Positions 21,037 to 30,104 are shown, counted from the stretch's first letter. The stretch is DNA of 64,000 nt from Coriobacteriaceae bacterium (GCA_025993015.1 DAJPFV010000001.1:1860001-1924000), one strand, 5' to 3'. Numbers and translations: made by a program. The notes: generated from the sequence alone by a model not told the origin.

Positions 21037-21099
21037 GGAATGCTCCTCTTATGCCAGGGGAAGTGGAACGCCGTCGGGGGTATCGGTCGTAACGTGCTA

Positions 21100-22149
21100 C
21101 TACACTTGCGCTTCGCCATTAGTCGCTTCGTTGATGGCGCGATACTCGGCACTCAGCTCGCGCGCCAGCTCTTCCTTGCTTGGAAGGTACGGCAGGTATT
21201 TGGCGGCAAACACTTGGTCGTTGTCTTCGGGCAGCGTGTACTCGACAATCGAGTCGCTTTTGTCCGCGCAGAGCACGATGCCTATAGGCGGATTGTCGCC
21301 TTCGTTCATGAGCTCACGCGTGTAGTAGTTCACATACATTTGCATCTGGCCCAGGTCCTGATGCGTAAGGTCATCGGTCTTAAGGTCGATGAGCACGAAG
21401 CAGCGCATTAGATAGTTGTAAAACACAAGGTCAATATAGAAATGGCGCCCATCAAAGGTGATGCGCTTTTGGCGCGCCTCGAAAGCGAAACCACGGCCAA
21501 GCTCCAGCAGGAACTTCTGAAGATGCGTGATGAGTGCCTGCTCTAGATCGCTCTCGCGAAACGCAGCATCGTCCGAGAAACCTAAAAACTCCAGTACATA
21601 TGGGTCGCGGATGATATCCTCGGGGCGACGAGCCGGGGCGCTCTTTTGGATTTCCTGGGTGACGGCCTCCTTGTCCTTGCTGGCAAGTAGGCGCTCGCGG
21701 AACATGGTGTTGATCTGGCGCTCGAGCTGACGCGTGCTCCAACGAGAATCGGCGCATTCGTTCATGTACCAGGCGCGAGCATCAGGGTCGGGAATGCGCA
21801 TCAACCTGCGGTAATGAGTCCAGCTCAATTCGGGACGCAGTGAGTCCCGAATTGGAAATGCAAGATAGAACTGACGCATTTTGCGCAGCTCCCTTGCTTC
21901 AAAACCCTTACCAAAATCCTTGGTAAGTCTGATTGCGAGGGCCTTGAGCAGGGCCTCTCCATACTTGGCACGATCCTCTCCGCCCTGCTCATCAACAATG
22001 CTCTTGCCGATCTCCCAATACGCCTCAACCATCGCAAAGTTAACGGCGGTATAGGCCTTGTCGCGAGCGGCGTTGAGAATCGAGGAAACCTGCTTGTAAA
22101 AAACTTCTGGCACGATTGCCGATTCTCCACGGTTTGCCAGTTCGCCCAT
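21100..22149 (-). CDS. DUF1016/YhcG-family PDDEXK nuclease
   Basis: The 349-aa protein has the two-domain YhcG layout: a helical N-terminal domain (AYWEIGKSIV, RELRKMRQFYLAFP, LSWTHYRRLMRI, WSTRQLERQI) and a C-terminal PD-(D/E)xK nuclease fold with the conserved RKxI...DGRHFYIDLVFYN and VLIDLKTDDLTHQDLGQMQMYVNYY, in which the D, then DLK, form the active site. The family is often found near restriction systems and mobile DNA. GTG 22152 directly precedes ATG 22149; either may be used. Position beside hsdRMS and IS21 supports a defence-related or mobile-element role. Confidence 0.93.
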   Translation of the reverse strand: MGELANRGESAIVPEVFYKQVSSILNAARDKAYTAVNFAMVEAYWEIGKSIVDEQGGEDRAKYGEALLKALAIRLTKDFGKGFEARELRKMRQFYLAFPIRDSLRPELSWTHYRRLMRIPDPDARAWYMNECADSRWSTRQLERQINTMFRERLLASKDKEAVTQEIQKSAPARRPEDIIRDPYVLEFLGFSDDAAFRESDLEQALITHLQKFLLELGRGFAFEARQKRITFDGRHFYIDLVFYNYLMRCFVLIDLKTDDLTHQDLGQMQMYVNYYTRELMNEGDNPPIGIVLCADKSDSIVEYTLPEDNDQVFAAKYLPYLPSKEELARELSAEYRAINEATNGEAQV

Positions 22150-22317
22150 CACTGTCGCCCCACTTTCCTCTTGTGGAATGCATCTTTATCGCATTTAGTT
22201 TAAAGCCTCGCGCGGACACGAATTGCTGTGCTGTCTAGCACCTTCGCATGGGAGCCTTGCGGTGACTTAAATGTGGCCATAGAGACAGTTTTAACGAGCC
22301 CTATGGAGGTGACGCGC

Positions 22318-22586
22318 ATGGACAACAACACTTTGCTGTTCCAGGACAAAGGTTCGGGCAGGTTTAAAGACGTCAGGATCTACCCTAACCGTATCGAGGT
22401 GCTCAAGAAGGGCACGTTTGGTGGCAAGCACACCGAGATCGTTTACCTTAAGGACATCACGGGGTCAACAGGATCAAGGGCCGCGACGTTTTTCTGCGCA
22501 ATCGACTGTTAACCGCTTGCGTCTTTAGCCCGAGCAGTCGTGCGAAGGCCCAGGAGTTTGTTAACGCGCTGAACATGGTGATGTAG
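22318..22586 (+). pseudogene. Small PH-like domain protein, frameshifted at a G run
   Basis: ATG 22318 (after ATGGAGG) begins a short beta-rich protein (FKDVRIYPNRIEVLKKGTFG). The frame continues to TGA/TAA at 22512, but coding sense shifts by -1 at GGGG (22461-22464). From there the other frame gives INRIKGRDV-like residues and a clean C-terminus (AQEFVNALNMVM) ending at TAG 22584-22586. The joined product, about 89 residues, resembles small bacterial PH-domain proteins. Either one G is missing, the assembly has an error, or the ribosome slips at GGGG. Confidence 0.65.
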
Positions 22587-22680
22587 CCGACGTTAGCTTT
22601 CGGGCCATGGTAAAAGTCGGGGGCGCAGAACGGTATCCTGCGCCCCCGATTGAGTCGATGTGTCTAAAAGGCCGGCTGGC

Positions 22681-25146
22681 CTATTCGTCAACGTCTCCAT
22701 TGCCCTCGCGGTCATTGGCAAGCATTGCCGTGCCGGCGACCGTCGTCGCCACGGCGGCAGCGGCGAGCCCGGCGGCGATGCCAGAGCCGTCGCCCGTGTC
22801 GGCGAGCTTTCCGCCCGAGCCCTTGCCCTTGTTGCCCTTACCGTTCTTATCAGCGCTGCCCGCGTTGGCGCCAGTGCCGGTGCCGGCGCCGCCTGCACCG
22901 TCCGAGGCCGCTACGGTAAAGCTTGCGGCTCCGTCGCTGGCAAGCGTGTAGTTCTGCGCCGCGTCGCCCAAAAGCCCATTCGCACGCACCCAGTACGTTC
23001 CCGCGGTAAATGCCTCGCCCTCGGCCATTTCCGTGCCCGGAGCGCCGTTTGCATCGTGCATAAACTCGAGCTGGGCGGTGCAGGCATCGCCTTCGAGCTT
23101 GCCCTCGAGCGGCGCCGCGATCTTTGCGCGCACGTCCTCGCCGGCCTTAAGGCCCTCGAGCCCTTCAAAGTGGGGCGTCAGTGCGCGCGGGTCGATATCG
23201 ATGGGCACGGAACCCTGCAGTTCCGTAACGGTCTCGTTGCCCAAAGCGTCGACATCCACGTATTCGATGGCAAACGTGTTGCCCGAAGCCGTCACGCTGA
23301 GTACGTTGCTGCTGTCGACAAGGCGGAAACGACCCTCGCCAACGGTCTTTCCATCCTGGAGTGAGGCATCGCTCAACGAGTCGCCGTATGTCATGCGTAT
23401 ACGGGTCGGGAGGTAGTACGAAACGGTCTGCTTGTGCTTCGCATCGTAATTGCGCTGGTAGATGCTTCGGGCCAGTGCCGCATCAACAAAGTCGGACGCA
23501 ATGATGCCAATGTGCTTGAGGCAGTCCTCCTTTGTGCTCTCATTTCCGGTGCTGTTTATATACTGGCTCTTGTATAGATGCTCGTTGACCACTCGTGCTG
23601 CGGTAAAAGGATTGCTTCCTTGCTTGTAGTTCGTGCAGCTGGTGTAGTTGATACACCAGCTGTGCTCCAGGACCTTTACCTTGGCCCCGTCATTGTCCTC
23701 GACGTCCACCATGATGCGGGCGAGCTTGGTTGTCTCCTGCAGCGCCATATCGACCCAGCCGATTTTGTCGGTTCCTGTGCATTCGTAATGGTCCTGGGCG
23801 TATACCTTGGTGCAATAGGGCTCTTCGTCACCCGTTTTCCCCACGGCTTCAAAGCCCCGCTCGTCTCGAACGAGACACATAGAGGTGCTGTCGGTGTGTG
23901 CTGCGATTTTGTCGTCCCATTGGGTGAGGTCGAGGCCCCATGTGTGGCTGCTTACGCTGTTGCCGGCGAGCCCAAACCGACGCAGCAGGACGATCTTTCC
24001 GCGCACCTCGCCCAGCGTGGGGATGCGGCTCGATGTGTAGAACAGGTCGGGGTTCTCATCAAAAACCTTGCCCAAGGCCGTCGTGAGGCTTTCGTCGGTA
24101 GCCTCGCCATTGCCCCGCGACACGAGCATGATGAGCGCTTCTGTCGGGTTTTCGCTCAAAAACGTATTGAAGTACCCGATGACATCGGAGAGATGCATAA
24201 AGTTCCCGTCTTTTTTGAGCAGGTAACAAGCTCCGTGGTCGATGCCGGGGTTCTCACCCTTTCCGAGTCGAATATCAAAATAGCGAACGCCTTCGAGCAG
24301 CTGCGTGGGGATGTAATCCTGCTGGCATTTTGCTTGGGAGGATTGGGGCTCGGTGTCGTTGTCCACGCTGCAGGTGCCCGAATCGTGCGTGCCCGGGATG
24401 CTCAGTTCGTCGAGGAACTTGTTGTTGTCGACGTATTTCATCCAACAGGGCCCGTCGACGTAGCTGCTATACGTGGTCCAGTCGATACTGCTAACCGTGG
24501 TATTGGTCTTGCCCATGTCGTAACCGACAAGTTCGAGCTCCCACGGAATGCTCTTCCTCTTATGGCAGATCTTGTTGTTGTCCTGGTCTTTGCCGTCCTT
24601 TTCTATGGCCAGGTAATTAATGTCTTTTTTCTCGTTTGTGCGGTCTCGGATGATATAGGTTCCGTTTGACTGGCGTTCAAACGCAAAAGCGCGGCTGGGC
24701 TTGTTGTCATACTCGCCACTCCATACGTGGATGACCTTTCCATCTTTGTCCGAGTCGCCGTCGACCGACCAAATGCTGTAGCCCGTCTTTTTATGCTCTT
24801 CGAAATTGAGTAAGGTGCGGATGGCATACCAATTTGAATTATCTGCATCGGTCTCTACGCGCTCAAGGATGAGTTTGCTGGACGTGCCGTCATTAAACAG
24901 GTGGCAGACGTTGCCGATGACGTTGCCGTCTTCGTTGACGCTTGCGGTGCGAAAATAGCCCGCGGGGCGAAGGCGAATGACGAAACTATGGAGGCTCTTC
25001 GCCGGTGTGGGCGTGTCTTCTGCAAATGCCGCGCGCACGGGAAGGCCCAGCGCCGCGGTTTCGGGCAGGCTTGCAAATGGCGACAATGCTGCGAGTCCTA
25101 GGCCCAACGTGAATGCTCGACGGCTGATGGCGTGGTGTTCGGTCAT
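22681..25146 (-). CDS. Secreted, wall-anchored PI-PLC-like phosphodiesterase
   Basis: The 821-aa protein has a twin-arginine-like signal (ISRRAFTLGLGLAAL) and a 160-residue region that may be a beta-trefoil. A phosphatidylinositol-specific phospholipase C X-domain follows (about residues 235-420): first His in LSIPGTHDSGT, VRYFDIRLG, second His in DHGACYL, then FLSENPTEALIMLVSR. The rest is Ig-like or bacterial surface-repeat material. It ends in a Gly/Lys-rich spacer, LADTGD as a sortase-type signal, a hydrophobic helix and an acidic tail. It would act at the cell surface on inositol phospholipids or GPI-type anchors; the substrate is inferred from the family only. Confidence 0.9.
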   Translation of the reverse strand: MTEHHAISRRAFTLGLGLAALSPFASLPETAALGLPVRAAFAEDTPTPAKSLHSFVIRLRPAGYFRTASVNEDGNVIGNVCHLFNDGTSSKLILERVETDADNSNWYAIRTLLNFEEHKKTGYSIWSVDGDSDKDGKVIHVWSGEYDNKPSRAFAFERQSNGTYIIRDRTNEKKDINYLAIEKDGKDQDNNKICHKRKSIPWELELVGYDMGKTNTTVSSIDWTTYSSYVDGPCWMKYVDNNKFLDELSIPGTHDSGTCSVDNDTEPQSSQAKCQQDYIPTQLLEGVRYFDIRLGKGENPGIDHGACYLLKKDGNFMHLSDVIGYFNTFLSENPTEALIMLVSRGNGEATDESLTTALGKVFDENPDLFYTSSRIPTLGEVRGKIVLLRRFGLAGNSVSSHTWGLDLTQWDDKIAAHTDSTSMCLVRDERGFEAVGKTGDEEPYCTKVYAQDHYECTGTDKIGWVDMALQETTKLARIMVDVEDNDGAKVKVLEHSWCINYTSCTNYKQGSNPFTAARVVNEHLYKSQYINSTGNESTKEDCLKHIGIIASDFVDAALARSIYQRNYDAKHKQTVSYYLPTRIRMTYGDSLSDASLQDGKTVGEGRFRLVDSSNVLSVTASGNTFAIEYVDVDALGNETVTELQGSVPIDIDPRALTPHFEGLEGLKAGEDVRAKIAAPLEGKLEGDACTAQLEFMHDANGAPGTEMAEGEAFTAGTYWVRANGLLGDAAQNYTLASDGAASFTVAASDGAGGAGTGTGANAGSADKNGKGNKGKGSGGKLADTGDGSGIAAGLAAAAVATTVAGTAMLANDREGNGDVDE

Positions 25147-25451
25147 AACTTCTCCATTCGCAGAGTGCGGTTATGCGATAGTTTTGGTCACTATACTTCC
25201 CAGATGTTTAAAGACGCCGGTTTAATTGTCTGCGCGGCGCAATAAATCGGCGGGTGGACGTGTTGGGGTGTTTGTCGTGTTCGCACTGTTGCCACATTTG
25301 GGGCGGTTCCGGCGTCCGGCGTCCTCGCGTTCGTCGGCTACCGGCATAAGAAAAGGAGGGTCGGTTTACCGGCCCTCCCTTGGTACGAAGCGCTGGGATA
25401 CCGTCGCTTGTTTACGCTGCGCCCGTGTTTCCCGCTGCGCTCGCCAGTCGC
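25147..25451. other. Intergenic region with terminator
   Basis: It holds the upstream region of the PI-PLC-like gene and, at 25355-25378, the terminator of the lipoprotein gene. No gene is supported. Confidence 0.5.
25345..25378 (-). terminator. Terminator of lipoprotein gene
   Basis: GGAGGGTCGG (25355-25364) pairs with CCGGCCCTCC (25369-25378) with one G-T pair. On the minus strand it is followed by TTTTCTTAT. Confidence 0.75.
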
Positions 25452-26045
25452 TTAGCGTTTAATCTCGATATCCTCGAGCTTAACGTCCATGGCCTCGGTC
25501 TTGGCCTCGGCGATGTCGTCGGCAAACTCCAGTGACTTCATCATGGTCTCGACGGCGTCCTTGTGCTCCTCGACATTGTCGATGCGCACGTACACGCTGC
25601 CGCCGTCAACGTCGGTGAAGTACTCGGTCGTCACACCGCCCGAGTGCGTAAAGTAGGCGCTGCGCCAGGTCTTGCCGTTGTACTTAACGGGATCGCTCTC
25701 GGTCCATCCGGAGTTGGCCTTCCACTTTGCCTCGTAGTCAAACAGTTCATCGGCGTTCTTGTCAGGATCGAAGACGGGGATGAAGCGGTCGCTGGCATGC
25801 TCGCTCTCGGTGAACTTAAACTGGGCCCTGTTGGCCGTGTCGCCGGCAACGTCCGTGATTTCGACGCCCTCGGGGACTTCGACCTTAAACCAAATGAAGT
25901 CGGTCCTCATATCCACGGCTGGCTTTTCTGCTCCGCCGCCACCGCCACTTCCGGTAGCGCCGCCGCTGCCACCGCAGCCCACCAGGGCAACTGCGGCAAA
26001 GAGACTGATGCAGAGGGTGAGAATCGCAAAGGCCTTCTTTTTCAT
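25452..26045 (-). CDS. Lipoprotein, paralogue of the neighbouring one
   Basis: The 197-aa protein has a lipoprotein signal (MKKKAFAILTLCISLFAAV, lipobox LVGC, Cys near residue 24), a Gly-rich linker, then a beta-rich domain beginning TDFIWFKVEVPEGV. The same domain occurs in the gene just upstream (26272-26883), so the two are a tandem duplication. The function is not recognised. The start has AGGAGGAC upstream. Confidence 0.88.
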   Translation of the reverse strand: MKKKAFAILTLCISLFAAVALVGCGGSGGATGSGGGGGAEKPAVDMRTDFIWFKVEVPEGVEITDVAGDTANRAQFKFTESEHASDRFIPVFDPDKNADELFDYEAKWKANSGWTESDPVKYNGKTWRSAYFTHSGGVTTEYFTDVDGGSVYVRIDNVEEHKDAVETMMKSLEFADDIAEAKTEAMDVKLEDIEIKR

Positions 26046-26117
26046 GGTCGTGTCCTCCTCGATCTGTAGCCGCCCATGGATTACCTGCCTTTACTGTACG
26101 CGCGAGCGGCTCGTTCA

Positions 26118-26136
26118 GGTGGGCCATGTGTCCCAT
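26118..26136. repeat. Shared upstream motif of lipoprotein genes, copy 1
   Basis: GGTGGGCCATGTGTCCCAT lies about 75 bp before the start of the downstream lipoprotein gene. An identical 19-mer lies at 27094-27112, before the paralogue. Confidence 0.6.
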
Positions 26137-26271
26137 TCTGGGGGCCTGATTTGCGCCGACAAGTGGCAATATGCTCGGGCGTAAAAGAGGGGAGGGCCAG
26201 CCGATCCGATCCTACCCTGGCTGGGCGTCCGATCATTTAATGACTGCGCATGCGATGCTGCGTGCGATCCC

Positions 26272-26883
26272 CTAATGCTTGATCTCGATGCTCGAAATCT
26301 CGACTTCGCGTGCCTCGGCAACTGCCTTCGCCATGTCATCGGGAAACTCGATGGAGTTGAGGAGCGCCTCGGCTTCTTTCTTATGCGGATCGAAGTTCGA
26401 GATGAGGACGTAGACGCTTCCCGGCTCAACGTCGGTAAAGAGGAGTGTTGAGACGCCGCTGTTGTCCTCGTACGTTCCGACGAGCCACGTCCTGCCGTTA
26501 TACTCGACGGACCCGCCGTCCTTCCACTGGAACGTATCACCTTTCTTTTCTGCCTGGTCGGCGTGGGATTCCTCTGCCGTCAGCGCTTTTTTCCAAACGG
26601 GGATAAAGCGATCGGCCGAACCGTTCTCGTCTTCGGGGAAGGTGAGCTGGACCCTGTCGGCATTCTTGCCAGCGGAGTCGCTTACGCCAACGCTCTCGGG
26701 CATCTCGACCTTAAACCAGATAAAGTCGGTCTTCTTGGCGACGGGAGCTTTTTCCTTGCCCCCGCTCTTGGATGCGCTGCTGCCCCCGCCTCCGCTTGAC
26801 GCACTTCCGCCGCAGCCGACAAGGGCAAATGCGGCAAAGAGGGCGATGCAAAGGGAAAGGATCGATAGGGTCTTTTTCTTCAT
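26272..26883 (-). CDS. Lipoprotein, paralogue of the neighbouring one
   Basis: The 203-aa protein has signal MKKKTLSILSLCIALFAAF and lipobox LVGC, a Ser/Gly linker, and the same domain as its neighbour (TDFIWFKVEMPESV; NGRTWLVGTYEDNSGV). ATG 26883 with AAGGAGGAC upstream is preferred to the frame opening at 26916. Both paralogues end in a similar acidic-then-basic tail (VEISSIEIKH; VKLEDIEIKR). Function unknown. Confidence 0.88.
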   Translation of the reverse strand: MKKKTLSILSLCIALFAAFALVGCGGSASSGGGGSSASKSGGKEKAPVAKKTDFIWFKVEMPESVGVSDSAGKNADRVQLTFPEDENGSADRFIPVWKKALTAEESHADQAEKKGDTFQWKDGGSVEYNGRTWLVGTYEDNSGVSTLLFTDVEPGSVYVLISNFDPHKKEAEALLNSIEFPDDMAKAVAEAREVEISSIEIKH

Positions 26884-27235
26884 GGTGGCGTCCTCCTTGT
26901 CTGCCGATGACATCACGGCGCCGCGGGTTGTTGGAGCCGTTGGTGTATGTTGCTATTCGCAAGCGTGACGGATGTCGTTGTGTGTGGTGCGGCGATACCT
27001 CCGTTCTTAGTTTTCGGCCGTTGCGCGGCCGTGCCCCAACGGGTTCCTTACTTATAGATATGCCCCAGCTTGTGCTGCCCGGGAGTCTCGAAAGGTGGGC
27101 CATGTGTCCCATGTTTGGGGCAGGCGCATGGGACGGCACGGCTCGGCATCGGCTTTTTCATGTTGCGCAACAGCGCCCTGGGTGGGGGCGTATAGACTTG
27201 GCTGTGACAAAAGCTAAACCACGAAAGGTCGAACG
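26884..27235. promoter_or_regulatory. Divergent upstream region between lipoprotein and zinc-ribbon genes
   Basis: No gene is seen. It must hold promoters for both directions. The 19-mer at 27094-27112 matches 26118-26136 exactly and is followed in both places by TG and a G-rich run. Confidence 0.45.
27094..27112. repeat. Shared upstream motif of lipoprotein genes, copy 2
   Basis: Identical to 26118-26136; lies about 210 bp before the start of the first lipoprotein gene. Confidence 0.6.
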
Positions 27236-28075
27236 ATGTTCTGTCAAAAATGCGGACAGCAAGTTCCCGATGGATCGACGTTTTGCACGCATTGCGGGGC
27301 GTCGCTTGCGGGTGGCTCCGCGCCGACGCCTACGGGCGCTGGTCCTTCCTCTGCCCCGGGCCTGACCCAGTCGATGCCGCCGGTCGCGCCTGCGCCTCAA
27401 AAGCCCAAGAGCAAGGCGCCGGTCATTATCGCTGTGGCATGTGCTGTTGTGGTTCTCATCGGTGGCGGCACGGTGTTTGCGCTCACGATGCTTAACGGGT
27501 CCAAGAGCTCTGACACGCAGATTTCGGTGATCGATACTGGGTCTTCGGACGAGAAAGATTCTTCTGCTAAGAAGAAGGATGACAAGTCCAAGGCCAAGGA
27601 GTCTTCGTCGTCGGATGACGAAGCCGTTCCCGAGGACGAATCGGCATACTACGGCTCGGGCGATTCGGACGATTACCTAACCGACGTGTATACGTACACG
27701 AACGACATGCATCCTTATAGCATGTCGATTCCCAATCGCTTTGAGATGGAAGATACTCCCAGCGGCAGTGGCGCCAGGTATGAGGATCCGGAGACGGGTT
27801 TTGTGATCAACCTGTTTGGCTACGTCAACATTAACGAAGAAACCGCACACGAGATGTTCGTCGACGCGGACACCTCGGGCAAGGCCGACCTCTATACCGC
27901 AGAGGGCGACAACTGGTACGTGGTCTCGTGGCGCGAGGACGATACGATCATTTACGAAAAGACGATCGTTACGGATTCGACGATTGCCACGGCGCATTTG
28001 GAGTACTCGACTGCAAACCGCGACATGGGGTCGAAGATTATCGATACGCTGTTGCCGACGTTCCAGGTGGACTAG
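27236..28075 (+). CDS. Zinc-ribbon single-pass membrane protein
   Basis: The 279-aa protein has an N-terminal zinc-ribbon (CQKCG...CTHCG, residues 3-20), a Pro-rich linker, one transmembrane helix (about residues 63-83), an acidic Ser/Lys-rich segment and an extracellular domain of about 120 residues (MHPYSMSIPNRFEMEDTP onward). Such zinc-ribbon plus helix plus outside-domain proteins are common in Actinobacteria and have no assigned role. The start follows CACGAAAGG. Confidence 0.85.
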   Translation: MFCQKCGQQVPDGSTFCTHCGASLAGGSAPTPTGAGPSSAPGLTQSMPPVAPAPQKPKSKAPVIIAVACAVVVLIGGGTVFALTMLNGSKSSDTQISVIDTGSSDEKDSSAKKKDDKSKAKESSSSDDEAVPEDESAYYGSGDSDDYLTDVYTYTNDMHPYSMSIPNRFEMEDTPSGSGARYEDPETGFVINLFGYVNINEETAHEMFVDADTSGKADLYTAEGDNWYVVSWREDDTIIYEKTIVTDSTIATAHLEYSTANRDMGSKIIDTLLPTFQVD

Positions 28076-28171
28076 GCGCCCGTGCCTATAGCCGGCAATC
28101 GGAAACACCGATAGCCAGAGCTCCTGACAGCCTTTGTCTTATGGGCTAGACTGGCTTGGACAAGATCGATG

Positions 28172-28211
28172 AATGGGACAACCGCTTCCTGGCGTCGTTG
28201 TCCCATTTTTT
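28172..28211 (+). terminator. Rho-independent terminator
   Basis: AATGGGACAAC (28172-28182) pairs with GTTGTCCCATT (28197-28207), followed by T residues to 28211. It ends the zinc-ribbon membrane gene and precedes fchA. Confidence 0.9.
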
Positions 28212-28260
28212 ATTATGCGTGCGGCCCGTGGTGGCCGGCGCGGTGGGCAGAGGTGTTTCG

Positions 28261-28893
28261 ATGAGTCAAGAGATGATGGACAAAACCTGCCGAGGGTTTG
28301 CCGAGGCGCTTGCCGCGCGCGAGCCGGTTCCCGGCGGCGGTAGCGCGAGTGCGTTTGTGGGGGCACTGGGCGCCTCGCTGTGCGGGATGGTCGCGCGCTA
28401 CGGGGCAACTAATCCCGCGCTTGCCGATCGCGCGGACGATCTGACACACGCGTTTGCCCAGGCGGATGAGTTGGCGCAGGAACTTGTGGGTCTGGTCGCC
28501 GAGGATGTTTGTGCATACGGCCAGGTGTCTGCGGCATACGGTATTCCTCGTGATGACCCGGCTCGACCGGCTGCGATTCAGGATGCACTACACGTGGCAG
28601 CCATGCCTCCGTACCGCATTATGGATGCGTGCGGGCGCGCGCTGGCGCTGCTCGAGGTCATGGCGGACAAGGGCTCCCGGCAGTTGCTGTCCGACGTGGC
28701 GTGCGGTGCCGTGTTCTGCCGTGCCGCCATGCAGGGCGCGAGCCTGACACTCTTTGCCAACACCACATCTATGAAAGACCGGGCGCGCGCCGAGGAGCTC
28801 GAGGCGGCGTGCGATGAGCTGCTGGATACGTGGCTGCCGCGCGCCGATGCGCTGGCGCGCCGCGCCGCCGACGCAGCCAGGAAGAGGGGATAG
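28261..28893 (+). CDS. fchA: Methenyl-THF cyclohydrolase / cyclodeaminase-family protein FchA
   Basis: The 210-aa all-helical protein belongs to the formiminotransferase-cyclodeaminase family. Conserved PVPGGGSASAFVGALGASL is at about residues 22-40, followed by the LVAEDVCAYGQVSAAYGIP segment. In bacteria with separate enzymes FchA hydrolyses methenyl-THF to formyl-THF. It lies 2 bp before folD, so the two are one operon. The FolD here lacks the cyclohydrolase lysine, which supports cyclohydrolase rather than cyclodeaminase activity. ATG 28261 follows GAGGTG; the frame is open further upstream but crosses the terminator. Confidence 0.9.
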   Translation: MSQEMMDKTCRGFAEALAAREPVPGGGSASAFVGALGASLCGMVARYGATNPALADRADDLTHAFAQADELAQELVGLVAEDVCAYGQVSAAYGIPRDDPARPAAIQDALHVAAMPPYRIMDACGRALALLEVMADKGSRQLLSDVACGAVFCRAAMQGASLTLFANTTSMKDRARAEELEAACDELLDTWLPRADALARRAADAARKRG

Positions 28894-28895
28894 CT

Positions 28896-29750
28896 ATGGC
28901 TGAACTGCTAAAGGGCGCTCCCGTCGCCCGCGCGTTGACTGAGGAGCTTGTCGCGCGTTGTGCTGTTCTGCGTGAGCGCGGCGTTGTTCCGACGCTGGCC
29001 ATTGTCCGTGTAGGCGAGCGCGAGGACGACCTGTCCTACGAGCGCGGTGCCCTCAAGCGCTGCGAGAAGGTTGGCATCGAGGCTCGCCGCGTATTGCTTC
29101 CCTCCGATGTTTCGCAGGATGAGCTGCTGGCGGCTATTAAGGACATCAATGCCGAACCCGCTGTTCACGGATGCCTGATGTTTCGTCCACTGCCCGCTGG
29201 GCTTGACGAGGATGCAGTTGCCGCGGCACTCGATCCTGCCAAGGATGTTGACTCCATGACGCCGGCCTCGCTGCTTACCACGCTTTCGGGGCGAGGCGAG
29301 GGCTTTGCTCCCTGCACGGCCGAGGCCGTGCTGGCGTTGCTGGACCATTACGACGTTGAGCTGGATGGGGCCAAGGTCGCGGTCATCGGTCGATCGCTGG
29401 TGATTGGCCGTCCCGTTGCCGCCATGCTTACGGCTCGCAATGCCACGGTGACGACATGCCATACGCATACGCGCGACTTGGCTGCCGAGTGCCGTTCTGC
29501 CGACATTGTTGTTGCCGCGGTTGGACGTGCGCGCACGATTGGCGCGGATGCGGTTCGCGAGGGCCAGACGATCATCGATGTGGGTATTAACTGGGACGAG
29601 GCCGCCGGCAAGCTGGTCGGCGACGTCGATTTTGATGCTGCGGAGCCGATCGTTAACGCCATCACACCCGTGCCGGGCGGCGTGGGGGCTGTGACCACTG
29701 CGATTCTCGCCAAGCACGTGATCGTGGCGGCGGAGCGCGCATCGAAATAG
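28896..29750 (+). CDS. folD: Methylene-THF dehydrogenase FolD, apparently without cyclohydrolase site
   Basis: The 284-aa protein has the FolD fold: N-terminal substrate domain, NAD(P) motif IGRSLVIGRPVAAML (about residues 160-175), IIDVGIN and the C-terminal TPVPGGVGAVTTA. In bifunctional enzymes (E. coli Tyr50, Lys54) the lysine four residues after the catalytic tyrosine is needed for cyclohydrolase. Here, in DDLSYERGALKRCEKVG, Tyr48 is followed at +4 by Ala52, with Lys only at +6. The Gln of the usual QLPLP is also changed (FRPLP), while the Asp of KDVD remains. Together with fchA 2 bp upstream this points to a dehydrogenase-only enzyme. Confidence 0.94.
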   Translation: MAELLKGAPVARALTEELVARCAVLRERGVVPTLAIVRVGEREDDLSYERGALKRCEKVGIEARRVLLPSDVSQDELLAAIKDINAEPAVHGCLMFRPLPAGLDEDAVAAALDPAKDVDSMTPASLLTTLSGRGEGFAPCTAEAVLALLDHYDVELDGAKVAVIGRSLVIGRPVAAMLTARNATVTTCHTHTRDLAAECRSADIVVAAVGRARTIGADAVREGQTIIDVGINWDEAAGKLVGDVDFDAAEPIVNAITPVPGGVGAVTTAILAKHVIVAAERASK

Positions 29751-29800
29751 GCGTTTTGGGCTGTTTGAGGGGTTAGCCATATACCACGTGGTCATAAAAC

Positions 29801-30016
29801 GCCAAATATGAGTACTGTTGCCAAGATAGTCACATATGTTTTACGTCTTTTAGACTCCCTAACGATATTCATTCTCGTCGGGGAGCCCATTTTATTGAAC
29901 ATATGGGGAATAACGTTGTCTTGCTTTTGGACAATTGGGGATTTCCGGCACTCATTACAAGGAAATTTGCTGTTACTAAATTGGTGACAGTACTCATATT
30001 TGGCATTTTTTGCCCA
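29801..30016. repeat. About 204-bp intergenic element with 18-bp inverted ends, copy 1
   Basis: GCCAAATATGAGTACTGT (29801-29818) and its exact reverse complement (29987-30004) bound an AT-rich segment. The right end continues into CATTTTTTGCCCAC, which recurs in copy 2 near 63.2-63.45 kb. No gene is encoded. It fills the 354-bp gap between folD and the C69 dipeptidase gene. Confidence 0.8.
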
Positions 30017-30104
30017 CAGGGGCTGCCGGGGCGGCGGTTTCGCCCTTTTTGCGCCGAAGCGATACACTGTTGCCGTTTGATTTCTTCGCTCAAGGAGGAT
30101 GCGC

